Positions 54,001 to 64,000 of a DNA stretch of 64,000 nt are shown here, piece by piece (the stretch's first letter is position 1; each line of letters starts with the position of its first letter). The stretch covers positions 86,166,217-86,230,216 of the forward strand of contig NC_072799.1 in the NCBI RefSeq assembly GCF_028583425.1, given 5' to 3'. Origin of the DNA: Eublepharis macularius (Eukaryota > Chordata > Lepidosauria > Squamata > Eublepharidae). The position numbers were made by a program, and so were the translations under genes. Under the pieces are notes generated by a model. The model saw nothing but the letters and a program-made list of their open reading frames with translations. It did no database searches and was not told where the DNA came from.

Positions 54001-57000
54001 CAGAGTGTAGAGCCCGAAACAATGGACTTAAATTACATGCACAAAGGTACCAGCTGGATATTAGGAAGAACTGTTTCATGGTCAGAGTAGTTCAAAAGTG
54101 GAATCAGCTGCCTAGGGAGGTGGTGAGCTCCCCTTCACTGGCAGTTTTCAAGAAGAGGCTGGATGAATACTTGTCAGAGATGCTTTAGGCTGATCCTGCA
54201 CTGGGCAGGGGGTTGGACTATGATTCTATGATTCTGTGAAGAGCCTGACCAGCAAGGTGACATTGGAACAATGTAAGAAAGGCTTTGATTGCTAGCTTGG
54301 GGTGGAGGGTAGAGATAGGTCTGTATGACCCCTTCCAACTCTATGATTCTATGATTCTATACGATTGTCCCTAGGAAAGGTCCTTGTTGGTCTGGTCTTT
54401 TGAAGGAGCAAAGTCTTTGCATTCAACACTCTGTGCAACATGAATGTTGCTGCCAGGAAGTCACAGAATCCAGAGACCACTAATTACACCTTGGCTTCAT
54501 TTATTTCAACTTCTGCATCCACATCTCCTCTGGATCCTTCTATAAATCCCTTTTTAAATCCACACTCTGATGTGCCCAATTACTCTTTGGCCACCTTTCA
54601 GCTGAGAAATACTTACATTTATGCTTCTTATGGTCTTAGAGAAGAAACATCTAAAGACCATTATGGTCTTTAGAGAAATGTAGTGACAGGGAGTTGATCT
54701 CCCAATATATTTTTCAACCTTCCAAAAACAGCGATGGGGAGCAGTTTAAAACAAGGTATAATGTTTTGCAATGTAAATATTTGATTTTGTGGGGTTTTGA
54801 ATGTATGCTTGCTAGGGTTTAAAATGCAGGTTTATATGGGAAGACAGAGGGGACTGGATGAGAGGGTTAAGTGTGTGAGGGTAGCTGTACCCTAGAGGGC
54901 AGAGTGAATTCCAGTTTTAGACAAAGTTGTTCTGAGGGAGAATTCAGAGGGTGACACACAGAGGAAGAGTGTGGTGCTGGAAACTGAGGGAAGTCTGTGT
55001 GCTCTTTCTTGTAGATGGGATTGGCCAATATGGCATCTGTGACTAGGTCTGTTTAGAAAAAAACAAAACCTGTACCTGTCTTAAACTAGGAAGGTAGTAG
55101 TCTTAATGGAACCATCACACTTTTGGAACTACCTCGAAATCATTACACATATGTACTTATAAATAAATTCTACTTATGTTTAAGTAAGTTGTTGGTTTTA
55201 TCTAGAATAAAGAATCCCTTTTTACCTCACAGCTACCCCCACATCCTGATTGTTCTGTCATTCCACCAAATATAACTAAGTCTTCCCATACCATGGGCCA
55301 TATTGAAAGAACTAAGGCAACAACCTTTGGTGGCAGTGAAAAATCTAAGGGAACACTAAGAAGGGCAGGGAACCAGCATAATACAGGTCCCATAAAGGAA
55401 GTAAAAACACAAGGGCTGTAGTGCCCCCCCCCAGTTAAAATTCTCTTAATTTTAAGATAGATAGGTTTAAGATACAGAAAAGGGCTATGTTTAGAAAATG
55501 GAATATAATGCCTAGCAAGATTGGACAGCTGCACCTATCTAGTCCTGGGACTTCCATGTTTGTGCTGAAATGTCTAAATGGCTTAAAACAGAGAAAAGTT
55601 TGTATATTCACTTGCCCAATATGCATACGTCTGGATTTTCAAGGGGCAAGGATTGCAAGGTATGGCAATATATATAGGACTCTATGCACACACACATGTT
55701 GACAAGTACAAGTTTACAGCCAACATCTGGAAGCCAACTGGGCAACTGAGTGGTCTTGCTGCTTCATGAAATCTTATGTGACTTGCCAGATGCATTCACA
55801 GACTTATTCAAATGGTTTAAAAAACTTACAATGCATTTGTCAAAGTTCCTCTTGACAGTCACTAAAACATTTCCAAGTGTTGTGCTGAGAAAGGAAGTAG
55901 GATCCACATTCTGAGCTGTCCATACATGGTGACTCATTTTCACAAGCATATAAAGTGAATTAAAACTATCAATCTTGTCTCCCAGAGCAATAAGGTTATT
56001 CAGTTCTGGCTCAATGCAGCGAAATATTTTTATCATCATCTGCCGGATCATGTGATTCCTGGGAAATTCAGACAACAGACATATATAAATATAGATCTAG
56101 AATTAGCCTAATACTGTAATTATTGAATACATTTCTTTTGAAATCATTGGTTATTTTTCATCTGAACATTACAATTAGTTTCCAGATCTTCTGGTATAGC
56201 CTGTAATGAGAACACAGCTTTTGTTTAACATTATCCCAAGGTCTAGATAGAGCTTTTGGCTTTCAAGGACTTTACCTATTGTAATTCTACAGTCAAAAGA
56301 ACTGTTGTATTTCCATTTATGTGATATTTGGATCCCATGGAACCCATTTATCAGGAGACAAGCAGACCTTAAAGGACTCAAATTTCAGGCCTCACCACAG
56401 ATACAATAGATGCTGAAGTTGTACCCTGTGACCAGTAAACACCCAGGTACACTATAGGAAGCAAAGTGGAGATATGCAGCAGGCAAGAACTGGCAAAGAT
56501 CCCCACCTACTCCCTTTCTGCTAGTGGAGATGTGCTCTGTTTAAGATCTAGGACGCTAGAAAATAGATTATTTTTCACAATTTTACAGCTGGGTAACAGA
56601 GGCTGCAAGCCGATCAGAGCCAACTAATTCTCTTCATAGTTGAATTTGATTTTCTCAGGACTGAAGCCAATATTCTAGCCACAAACCCACTCTAGTTGCC
56701 TAGTTTGCAGACTATGGGATAATCAACCATTACATACCAGAAACCAAGTTTTTGTTAGATTTGTACCCAAAAAGGCCTATAGATGCCTCACATAGAATTC
56801 TGTGAATTTATTATCCCATCACTAGATGCCTGCCACTTTATGATGATAAACATACTCAGAAGACATTGACTGTGGACCGCCAGCATTATGTGACCTTGAT
56901 AAAGTTCCTCCATCCATCTCTTCGGCATCACCCTGTAAAAGTGATTGTTTAAGATGAGGGTCACTCCTTAATTACACAATTCCACTTTTGACTTGACAAT

Positions 57001-60000
57001 TTGTAAAATTTAAGAGCCATACCACTGCTGTTCCAGGAAGGCTAAGATGCTGCTGAAGTTTGAAGAATTTGCTAATGAAGTCTTGTTCTGACAAACACAA
57101 GGGCTCCAGTTCACTTAGTACTTGTTCAAAGATCTATCAAGATCAAAGTGTACATTTCAAAAAACTAGCATTAAATGGAGAAAATACTTCAATCCACTTC
57201 TTACACTTTATGGGTGGAGTTCACCATTCATACCCTTACAGCAGTGTTGCTGCCTATTTTGGGAAATCTAAAGATCCCACTGATGGCCATTATGTTCTAT
57301 TTAAATGAAACTTCCTTCTAAGCAATGACTACGAACCAAAGTTATTTTATGATGCAAGAGGCTTGACAGCTGGAGAAGCAAGCTGCTTTTAAAAGAAAAA
57401 AAGCCCCACCTGCACATCTAAATAGCTTCTCTAGATTTCAAAGTTACTTAAGAGTAGGGTATAGTTAATCTAAATGCCAAAGATCTTGCACAGTTGTTGG
57501 CCATGCAAATGAATCAATACCTAATTCATAGGTGAACAACCCTGATCACTGTTTACACCCTGTGACATAGCACTTCACTGAGCTAGTTTCCAGAATGAAG
57601 TCAAACTCAGAGCTTCATTGGCTTACACAGCAACAGGCTGTTATTATTGGACACAGGAGTCCCTTTTTGTTTCAAACCATATGTGACCACACTTCCAGAG
57701 TGCCTCCTTCTAGGCCCACCAACTGATTCTATACAGGAGCTGAATACTGTGTTCCTTCTCATCCTTCAACAAGTAACATCAGAAGCCCTTGGTGATTGGA
57801 AGGAACCCATGCCACAGCTCCTTCCCACACCAGTTTCCCCCAGTTTCTAGAATCATAGTGTTGGAAGGGACCTCTAGAGTCATCTAGTCCAACCCCCTGC
57901 ACAATGCAGGAAATTCACAAACACCTCCCCACCATAGAAGTGACACTTGTGAACAAGAGCCTCTGCATACTGTCCTTCCAAGCAGCATGGGGCTCGAGAT
58001 ACTCCCACTGCAGCTGCAAACACAAGCAGGAGGAAGATTCACATTTACTTGTCAGTGCATACAACAAGGTTATTTTCTACTGTGATGATGAGACAGTATT
58101 AATCGGTGCTCTTATGTTTTACCTTATCAAATTTCGTTCTATCTGCCACATCAAGGTCAGAGGTGGACATGTTCCCCATATCCAGTAATGAGGATGACTG
58201 AGACCTGCGGTTTCCTGAACTCTGAACGGAGAGTTTGTTTAGGCTGGAAGTTGAACCTGTCAATTTTCCGGAGCTTCCATGAAGACCTATGGTATAACAG
58301 ATTGTATCTCAAAAGTTGTTCTAAATGGGCGAATATCACTGCTACATAATAAGCATTGTGTAATTATTTAATTTGCAATCTTGCCTCTCCTCCCACCATA
58401 CCTAAAGACTCTCAGTATTTCCCCTACAAAATAAAGGAGACGGCAGTTGTGCTCACATGTTTCTTCACTTAGGTGAAGTCACATGGAAGAAACTAAGAAA
58501 CAAACACTGAGTGATGGACACTTGGGAACAGCAAACAAAACAACTATTGTAGGGCCAATGACATTCCAGAAAAGGACACAGGTAAGAAGAGAGAGAAAGG
58601 CCAGGTGCAATTCATAAGGGATATTTTCTAAAAGCAAAGCAGAACAAAGGCAAATTACTATTTTCTTGGGAGGAAAAAGAAAATAGTCGCAAACACCTGA
58701 TGGAAAGATAAGGAAGCCCTCCATGTTCTCAGGGCCCATTTCTGTTTAAGAATCTCAACTGCAAGTTGCTTTTACTGACACAGACTTTTCTTCTAGTGAA
58801 TAGTGTCTTTAGCGCAAAATGTGTCATGCGCACATTTTAAGTACTGATGACCTTTTGTGGGTTTTCCAATTCAGGTTCTCCCTCTTCAGTCGCATACAAC
58901 TAAAAAGCACATGTTTATGCCACTGGTATGGAAAGATACCATGGCATTTTTTCTGGGAAAACTTTAAAAAGCAGATAGTTTATGGCAGAGCAACACATAG
59001 ATGGTTTCCAAACAATTCTCTGCAGCACAGTGGTACCTTAAAACTTGCTCTACAGCACTCTGAGCAGGTTACTGGAACCTCCATCCATACAATGTCATGA
59101 CTGTTGCCTCAGACTTGCAACCAAGAAGCTCACATCAGTGCATGGATCACAGATACCCATGGAGATGGAGATGTCATGGAGTAAGTTTATGCAATCCCCG
59201 TGGCCTAAAGCTTAGAACAGCAGAAGCTGGCCAACCTAGCCCACAGTGGCTTTATAAAACAATACTTTGCTGTTCGCAGACAAGAAAAACTCTACCACTG
59301 AGGCCAAATGTGGAGCAAAGTCTGACTCACCAAGCCTGGGAATTGGATTTATTTACTGCATTGCACATATGGTCTGCCTTTCTCACTGAGACGCAAAGTG
59401 AAGACGTGAAATGGAATCAGCTCGGGTTGTATAAATGCAACAAACAACTGAAAGCTATTAGAAACCACCAAGTACAGATGGTTGGGCAAGCCCAACAGAT
59501 CGGCATTAAACAGCTGAAATATGAGCTGAAATGCAGACAAGTCCTTTGGGGCATCTGGACCTGGGACGCCCACGCAGCATTCTGCACAAGAGGGGTAAGC
59601 GAGTGCTTCCCTGCAAACGAGCACGATTATGTGTGGCAAGAGAATCCTCAGGTAATATTGTCTGCAATCCCTGTTCTGGTTTTCCAGTCATCCTGGCAAC
59701 AGTGCAGGCTGGTGGGAACCACTAGGGACTGAAGGACAGGTTCAGTGTGAACTTCTAGATTCTGGAGGCATACCTAGCCTCTGAACAGTATCCTAAGCAG
59801 ATATGCCATACCTAAGGCTAGAAGCAAACTTCAAACACATTCCCACTGTATATAACCTACAGATCGAGACTTCTTGGGAGGTCTCTTCCATCTCTGCCAC
59901 AGAAAAAACTACTCATTAGATGGGAGATGCAGGAACCAATTGTCATTTCTGGCTCTGACTCCTCTTCCAGCAGAAATCTGATGTAGCACACGAAAAATGC

Positions 60001-62379
60001 ATACCAAATCATTGCAACTAACAATTTTGGTGTTAATAGGTTTTGCCATGACACAGTTACTTCTTACAGAAACAAGAATGCACTGGCAAGAACCACTTAA
60101 AGCGCTTGTCATACTCACTCTCTGTCTCCTGTTTGACAGCACTTTCTTTTCGAGGCAGTGTAGCTAGGATGGATTAGGTTGCAAGCATCAAAGACAAAGA
60201 CAAGTTAAAAATGCATTTTGGCACAAACCATGCACGAGATGCAAGTTAAGCACTAGCTGGAAAGAAACATGCAGAGAACTATGAGAAGCAAATAACTACA
60301 TTTGCAAACATACATAGCTGGGGGAGGTACCCACCTAGAATAATTTGTTACGCAGGAAACAATTGTTAATTTGGGTAGCCCATTGTGTATTGACCAGTAT
60401 TTATTCAGAGAACACAAAACACAACAATTCAACGGATGTGAGGCCCTGGGTTTGCTGGGGTGGCTCCCTTTAGTAAGCTTAGATAAAGTACAAAGGAGGC
60501 TTTCTCTTGCCATGATGCAGGCATGGCTCATGGCAACCAGCTGCCCAAAGCGGCCACAGCATGTAAACTGGAGGGATGTGCCCCAGGAGAATCTCTCATA
60601 AAGTCACAGTGAATCTTTATGTTCATCTTTGGGTTTTCACTGTGTGATTAGCAGTGGCTGCCCACAATCCAACAGCCATATCCCCCACATCCCCCAAAGC
60701 ATAACACAGGTCTTGTCTTGAATACCGCATTTGCTTCCCTCGGCCACCTAGTACTGAAGGCTAGCTGCTATATTCTAAGCAACTGCTTTAATAGTTAGGT
60801 GGATGAGCTGGCTCCAATCAGGAGGGTACTCCACTGGTATGCAGAGAGCTGAACTAATCTCTTCAGAGTCTCTTTCACATCACCTGCCAAGATCCTTTTA
60901 ACTGAAGATGCTAGGGACTGAACCTGGGATCTTCTGCATGCCAAGTGGATGTTCAGCAACTGAGCCATGGCTCTTCCCCATGCAGAAGAGCCAAAATCAT
61001 TGGTTAACATTTATAAATGATATAAAGTTGACAAAGTTAGTCAAGCACACAGTTTCCTTGTTGTGATGCATGATGTTCAGTTAAAATAGGAAGGAAAACT
61101 GAGGATAAACCATTACTTGAAATCTGTGGCCAAGACTAAATCTGCCATATTCTTCTTAAGAAAAGAAGAATAAGGAATAGCCACCATGATAATATAACTA
61201 ATACTAGGCTGCTTGATTTAGAAGGCTCAATGAGAATCTGCGTTTAAAAGTACTTTGGAAATGTGTTATGTATTCAGGCTGCTAGAATGTGGAGGCTCAA
61301 TGAAAATGGAGTTTTGATAGTATGCTATTTATGCACAATCTGTGAGATTCATTTGGGATACGGCTACACACCTGATGAAGATCTTGACAGAAACAGGATT
61401 TACAATCAGCCAGCCACCCAATTGTGTAACAGCCATCTGCAACTGACAAACACTCGCCCTTGGACTGTTTTTAGGGAGTTGTTTTGTTCAAAAGACAGCA
61501 GTTTATTGAAGTGCATTATATACTGCCTCTCTTGTGCAAGCCTTTAAGAAATTGTTTGGATTTACATAATTTTTGTGAATCTCAATTGGTTATGATAATG
61601 TTAGCAGCTTTTGAACAGATATATGATGAGAAGGCAATTTTGTATTTTTACACACAGAAGTACATAGATATAGTTATATTTCACAAGAGAACTTTGATTA
61701 AATTGTAGTATTAGTTAGATTATCACAGTAATTATTCTTTATTCTTCTCTTCTTTGTACCATGATACTCTTCTTAAGATAGAAAGACCATTACCACTTCC
61801 AGCTGTGCTGCATTATCTGGCTCCCATTGCAATTTAATGTTAAGACAACAAGCATCATGCATTCTCAGTCTTTGCACTCATGAAGATTTATTGATATCAT
61901 GTTTCTCTAAGACCTATGAATATAGTTCAGTTGTGGCTGCTGGGGTTACCATTTAGAGGACTCAAAGAATCACATTTCTGGACATACTAGGTGGCACATA
62001 GCACAGGCAAACAGAGCATTAGTGGTCACATAATTCCTTTGCCCAACCCAAGCAAAATCTCAAGAGTTTCAGTCTCTGTAACAAATGCATAATTTAACTA
62101 ATGAAAATATAATGAAAGCATCACATCTACATCCCCTAATGGAAGACTTTATCAGCAGAAACTTCTGGAAATACTTTTGTGTTCTTGTTGCCATTTAAGA
62201 AAGCAAGAAGGTGTCTGATATTTGCCTCCACAACACAAAACTGAAAACAAGGAAATACTGGTTAGAAACTTACCAAACTTCTTTCCTTCCTTGGTTGCAC
62301 CTGTCATTTTAATCTTGGCCACTTCAAAAAAATCCTTTATTTCCCTTTCATATAATCTTGATAAATAATCCATATAATT
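47938..62379 (-). CDS. EXOC1: EXOC1, exocyst complex component 1 (Sec3), C-terminal half (10 exons; 5' end off window)
   Basis: EXOC1 is the Sec3 subunit of the exocyst, which tethers secretory vesicles to the plasma membrane. Coding exons in transcript order: 62379-62274, 60163-60119, 58286-58123, 57133-57023, 56932-56856, 56058-55830, 50856-50673, 50136-49937, 49071-48877, 48090-47938. They total 1,464 bases (487 residues and a TAA stop), every junction in frame. Near-exact family segments include [109 protein letters not shown] and the C-terminus SSIAQSH. The human protein is about 894 residues, so about 407 N-terminal residues, including the phosphoinositide-binding domain, lie off the right edge. 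No disabling change was seen, so the gene is presumably functional. Confidence 0.97.
48877..49071 (-). CDS. EXOC1: EXOC1 exon ([19 protein letters not shown]...)
   Basis: 195 bases, 65 codons, phase 0. It encodes [39 protein letters not shown] and [17 protein letters not shown]. The acceptor is ATTTCAG and the donor GTAAAT. Confidence 0.97.
49937..50136 (-). CDS. EXOC1: EXOC1 exon ([17 protein letters not shown]...)
   Basis: 200 bases with acceptor TGTTTAG and donor GTAAAA. It encodes [39 protein letters not shown] and [14 protein letters not shown]. The open frame that appears to begin with MALVIVCL upstream is intron read-through. Confidence 0.97.
50673..50856 (-). CDS. EXOC1: EXOC1 exon ([17 protein letters not shown]...)
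   Basis: 184 bases, starting in phase 0 after TTTCAG and ending with one base of a Val codon before GTAGGA. It encodes [38 protein letters not shown] and IRGVFTN. Confidence 0.96.
51218..51465 (+). mobile_element. tRNA-derived SINE
   Basis: A decayed head (AATTAAGAGCATGGGTTCTC) leads to B-box GGTTTGATTCCC, then GACCTTGGGCTAGTTACAGC, GTGCTCTGAGTGAGTG and a GGGCGGTATATAAATCG end with (TTG)n. It lies in the EXOC1 intron between the exons at 55830 and 50673. Confidence 0.8.
51470..52480 (-). mobile_element. Penelope-like element fragment with GIY-YIG endonuclease region
   Basis: On the minus strand, 52249-51938 encodes [33 protein letters not shown] and [20 protein letters not shown], the Cys-rich linker and start of the GIY-YIG endonuclease of Penelope-like retroelements. 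The expected LYIG reads LYIN, and the frame breaks afterwards. The rest of the 3' region runs to about 51470. 5' truncated; RT not intact. Confidence 0.75.
51500..51540 (-). ncRNA. Possible degenerate hammerhead ribozyme motif in Penelope 3' region
   Basis: On the minus strand, CTGATGA (51539-51533) is followed by a short self-complementary AGAGCTATAGTTCT stem and then AAAA where a hammerhead core has GAAA. Penelope-like elements are known to carry hammerhead motifs in their terminal repeats. This copy appears mutated and the fold was only checked by eye. Confidence 0.35.
52487..54365 (+). mobile_element. CR1 LINE, 5' truncated, RT with disabling changes, 3' extension
   Basis: Close relative of the CR1 at 19278-22465. 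The frames 52609-53373, 53409-53705 and 53919-54188 give RT blocks [25 protein letters not shown] and [16 protein letters not shown], but a stop after DVDKE, FADD changed to FPDD, and frameshifts near 53690 and 53920 inactivate it. After the usual CR1 3' end (about 54215-54238), about 85 bases shared with the other copy follow, then a second CR1-like ACTCTATGATTCTATGATTC end at 54338-54360. Confidence 0.88.
54680..55245. other. EXOC1 intron, possible LTR-like sequence
   Basis: Contains ATAAATAAATTC and AGAATAAAG signals near 55160-55210, after a GT-rich stretch, resembling an LTR R-U5 region. No terminal repeat with target duplication was found, so the element is not defined. Confidence 0.25.
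55830..56058 (-). CDS. EXOC1: EXOC1 exon ([17 protein letters not shown]...)
   Basis: 229 bases with acceptor TTCCCAG and donor GTAAGT. It encodes [40 protein letters not shown] and [13 protein letters not shown], part of the helical-bundle (CorEx-type) core of Sec3. Confidence 0.97.
56856..56932 (-). CDS. EXOC1: EXOC1 77-base exon ([16 protein letters not shown]...)
   Basis: 77 bases, starting in phase 0 and ending in a split Glu codon before GTATGT. It encodes [20 protein letters not shown] and QSMSSE. The acidic DGGTLS motif fits the family; the flanking residues are the most variable part of the protein. Confidence 0.92.
57023..57133 (-). CDS. EXOC1: EXOC1 exon ([14 protein letters not shown]...)
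   Basis: 111 bases, 37 codons, phase 0. It reads [20 protein letters not shown] and [17 protein letters not shown]. The acceptor is TTGATAG and the donor GTATGG. Confidence 0.95.
57846..57912 (-). mobile_element. CR1 3'-end fragment
   Basis: AGAATCATAGTGTTGGAAGG followed by CATCTAGTCCAACCCCCTGC is the reversed CR1 3' terminus, about 65 bases. Confidence 0.75.
58123..58286 (-). CDS. EXOC1: EXOC1 exon ([17 protein letters not shown]...)
   Basis: 164 bases with acceptor ACCATAG and donor GTAAAA. It encodes a Ser-rich linker, [20 protein letters not shown], followed by [14 protein letters not shown] and [12 protein letters not shown]. It is nearly identical to the mammalian sequence despite being a low-complexity linker. 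Confidence 0.95.
58800..60110. other. EXOC1 intron with an unexplained 211-codon plus-strand ORF
   Basis: The only long frame (59097-59732) has no domain I recognise, no close start context and no matching feature nearby. It is antisense to EXOC1. I treat it as chance or a decayed element. No EXOC1 exon is visible here. Confidence 0.3.
60119..60163 (-). CDS. EXOC1: EXOC1 45-base exon ([15 protein letters not shown])
   Basis: A small 45-base exon with acceptor ATCCTAG and donor GTGAGT, coding for [14 protein letters not shown] with split codons at both ends. It joins in frame to KKF upstream and to SLHGSSGKL downstream, as in the human protein. It was found by reading the sequence, being too short for ORF detection. 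Confidence 0.93.
60797..60985 (-). mobile_element. tRNA-derived SINE of a separate family
   Basis: On the minus strand, ATGGCTCAGTTGCTGAACAT is an A-box-like start and CCCAGGTTCAGTCCCTAGCA a B-box-like region. The body contains TCTTGGCAGGTGATGTGAAA and AGAGACTCTGAAGAGATTAG. The head and body differ from the GTAGTGGTTAAG-type SINEs. Confidence 0.6.
60990..62270. other. EXOC1 intron, nothing recognised
   Basis: AT-rich intron. I see no coding exon, RNA gene or transposon terminus; short frames around 61260-61700 look accidental. Confidence 0.45.
62274..62379 (-). CDS. EXOC1: EXOC1 exon ([15 protein letters not shown]...)
   Basis: 106 bases, starting in phase 0 after TTTAAG and ending after one base of an Ala codon before GTAAGT. 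It encodes the helical segment [20 protein letters not shown] followed by [15 protein letters not shown]. It is the most 5' EXOC1 exon in the window; no other coding exon is visible between here and 64000. Confidence 0.96.
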
Positions 62380-62683
62380 CTTAAAGAAAAACAAATACAG
62401 AATTGTAGGTAAATCTCAAAACATCAACGAGCATCACAAAGAAAATTCACAGCAACTACATGAGACAGATATTGTTCCCCTGACATGAAATTTCGAGAAA
62501 TTAAAAAGAATAAGCTAACAGAGATGGTGTACGAGTGGTGGGAATCAACAGATATATCTTTCCTATCATCCAAGAGTTAGTAGCCCATGCATTGACTCAC
62601 GTTGCCATCTTAATTAGCAAGCTTGTCTAATTTTGCTAACTAGCACTCTAAGATTGGATTCTACCAGATTTTCTACTGGCAAC

Positions 62684-64000
62684 TAGGGATGTGCGCTTCA
62701 GATATCCAAATCAGATTTTTAACCCGAATTGGACCCAATTCCAAAAGATTCGGTATTCGGATTTGGAAATACCAAAGCAAAGCTTTCCAAAGCGATTCGT
62801 GTTAGTTCGGAAAGCTTTGGGGCATCTGCAAACAGCTGGCAAAGTTCTGCTACAAATTCAAGCTTCCCGCACTTTCTTAGGAGAGCAGGAGGGAGAAGGA
62901 GGGAGTGACTCACTTACAGCCTCCTCCTTACCTTTCCCATCTTGTAAAAAAAGGCAGGAAGCTTGAATGTGCTTCAGAACTTTGCTGGCTGTTTGCAATG
63001 CAATGCAAACAGCCAGCAAAGTCTGCAGAGATTCCTGCTTAATTTACAGAGTGGGAGGGGTGAGTGAATACAAGGGGGAGGAGGGGGATCAGGGAAGGGA
63101 GGGAGGAGTTAGGAGTGTCCAATTCCACTGCTGCATCCTTCCAGCCAATGGATTCTCTGGAAGGAGATGCAGCAGGGGATTTAAACTGGAGGCTTGCCTT
63201 TTGGCCAGCCCACAATTTTCCTTGGCCTATAGAGACACTGAGAGTGAGACTTCCACTGCTGGTGGGTAGACTTTCTGTCTCCATTGTTGGCTGGCCTGCT
63301 GGACTTGGAGGACTTCACTGAGGAGGACCTCACTTCACCTGGAGGATTCCTGCCTGCCTGCCTCACTGCTGGACCTCAGGACTGGTGAGAGAGTCAGTGA
63401 CTCACGGGGTTTTCTCTGAGGGGGGGGGTTGCTTGTCTGGGTGGGTGGGTAGGTGGGAAGGGGAGGGATTTTTTTTAAAAAGTTAATTTAAAATAATCTT
63501 TATTTTGGGGGTGGGAGGGATTCTTGCCTCTGTGTGGGTGGGTGTGGGGGGGAGGGCCTTTGTTGGTGTGAGCAGCTTCTGGCTGGGGCATTTGTTTGGG
63601 GGGGAGGCTGGTCTTTATTTGCAGTTTTAAATTTTGGGAAGGTTTAAATTTTTTCCTGCTGCTGGTATGTGTGGGGAGGGGGGAGGAATACTGTTCCTGT
63701 TTTGAGTTGTGTGTCTTGTTTTGAAGTTCACTTTTTCCTGCTGTTGTTGGGTAGGGGGAACTGTTCAAGCTTTTTGCTATTTAAAAGTTTCCTGTTGGGG
63801 TTTTAAATTTTTTTACTGCGGGTAAACTATTTCAAAACAGAAATGGTTTACTGGTGTGTGGGTAGCTGTGGTACTGTCTAGGAGACTGTTGTGACGTGCC
63901 TTCCATGCTGTGTAACAAAGCCAAGAAATAAAATGTTTTTGCAAGCAATTATGTGTGTGTGTTTGTGATTCTCTGGTGTGTGGGTAGCTGTGGTACTGTC
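62684..64000. mobile_element. hAT-like non-autonomous element, left part (runs off window)
   Basis: Starts TAGGGATGTGCGC, identical over 11 bases to the left end of the 3.6 kb palindrome at 13920. The candidate target site is CTGGCAAC (62676-62683). The subterminal part has TTCGG/CCGAA-type repeats, and an inner inverted repeat (AACTTTGCTGGCTGTTTGCA facing TGCAAACAGCCAGCAAAGT) is at 62980-63023. From about 63840 a tandem repeat with AATAAAATGTTTTT and GTGATTCTCTGGTGTGTGGG begins, matching the kind of repeat at the centre of the palindrome. Confidence 0.7.

Noticed and set aside
59097..59732. 211-codon plus-strand frame in the EXOC1 intron
   Set aside because: No recognisable domain, antisense to EXOC1, no supporting signals; kept only as intron description.

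Overview
The window is a piece of a vertebrate nuclear genome, most likely from a squamate reptile (lizard). The evidence is intron-rich coiled-coil and exocyst genes, young CR1 and L1 retrotransposons, L2, Penelope-like elements, hAT elements, tRNA-derived SINEs with (GTT)n tails, and 5S rRNA-derived SINEs. Species assignment is inference from repeat content.

Two protein genes lie head-to-tail on the minus strand. The 3' half of EXOC1 (exocyst subunit Sec3) occupies about 62.4 to 47.5 kb: ten coding exons, 487 residues plus stop, with earlier exons beyond the right edge. After a 5 kb intergenic stretch and a CpG-rich promoter (41.4-42.2 kb) comes the 5' half of CEP135 (centriole assembly protein) from about 41.9 kb to 1.8 kb: thirteen coding exons, 603 in-frame codons, with the rest beyond the left edge. 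EXOC1 followed by CEP135 in tandem is the arrangement I know from human chromosome 4. Exon borders were placed by reading-frame continuity and AG/GT signals; both chains join in frame throughout.

Most of the rest is transposon sequence in introns. 1-10 kb holds an L2 piece, a palindromic Penelope-type fragment and a decayed L1 with a MITE in it. 10.3-18.6 kb is a nested stack: a GC-rich repeat was split by a CR1 flanked by an apparent duplication of about 435 bp; that CR1 was split by an L1 (target duplication of about 14 bp); and that L1 was split near its tail by a 3.6 kb palindromic hAT-type element (8 bp duplication). 19.3-22.5 kb is a CR1 with an open endonuclease plus reverse transcriptase frame. 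22.5-27 kb holds LINE-like non-autonomous elements. 29-36.5 kb holds hAT MITEs, two solo LTRs with exact 5 bp duplications, and a probable non-autonomous Helitron.

37.8-43.2 kb has a diverged direct duplication of about 1 kb around the CEP135 promoter and a cluster of 5S-derived SINEs. 45.4-47.3 kb is an L2 lacking its 3' part. 51.2-54.4 kb holds a SINE, a Penelope-like GIY-YIG fragment and a second CR1 that shares a 3' extension with the first. 62.7 kb to the right edge is the start of another hAT-like element whose internal tandem repeat resembles that of the palindrome. I saw no CRISPR array, operon, functional tRNA gene or rRNA gene.
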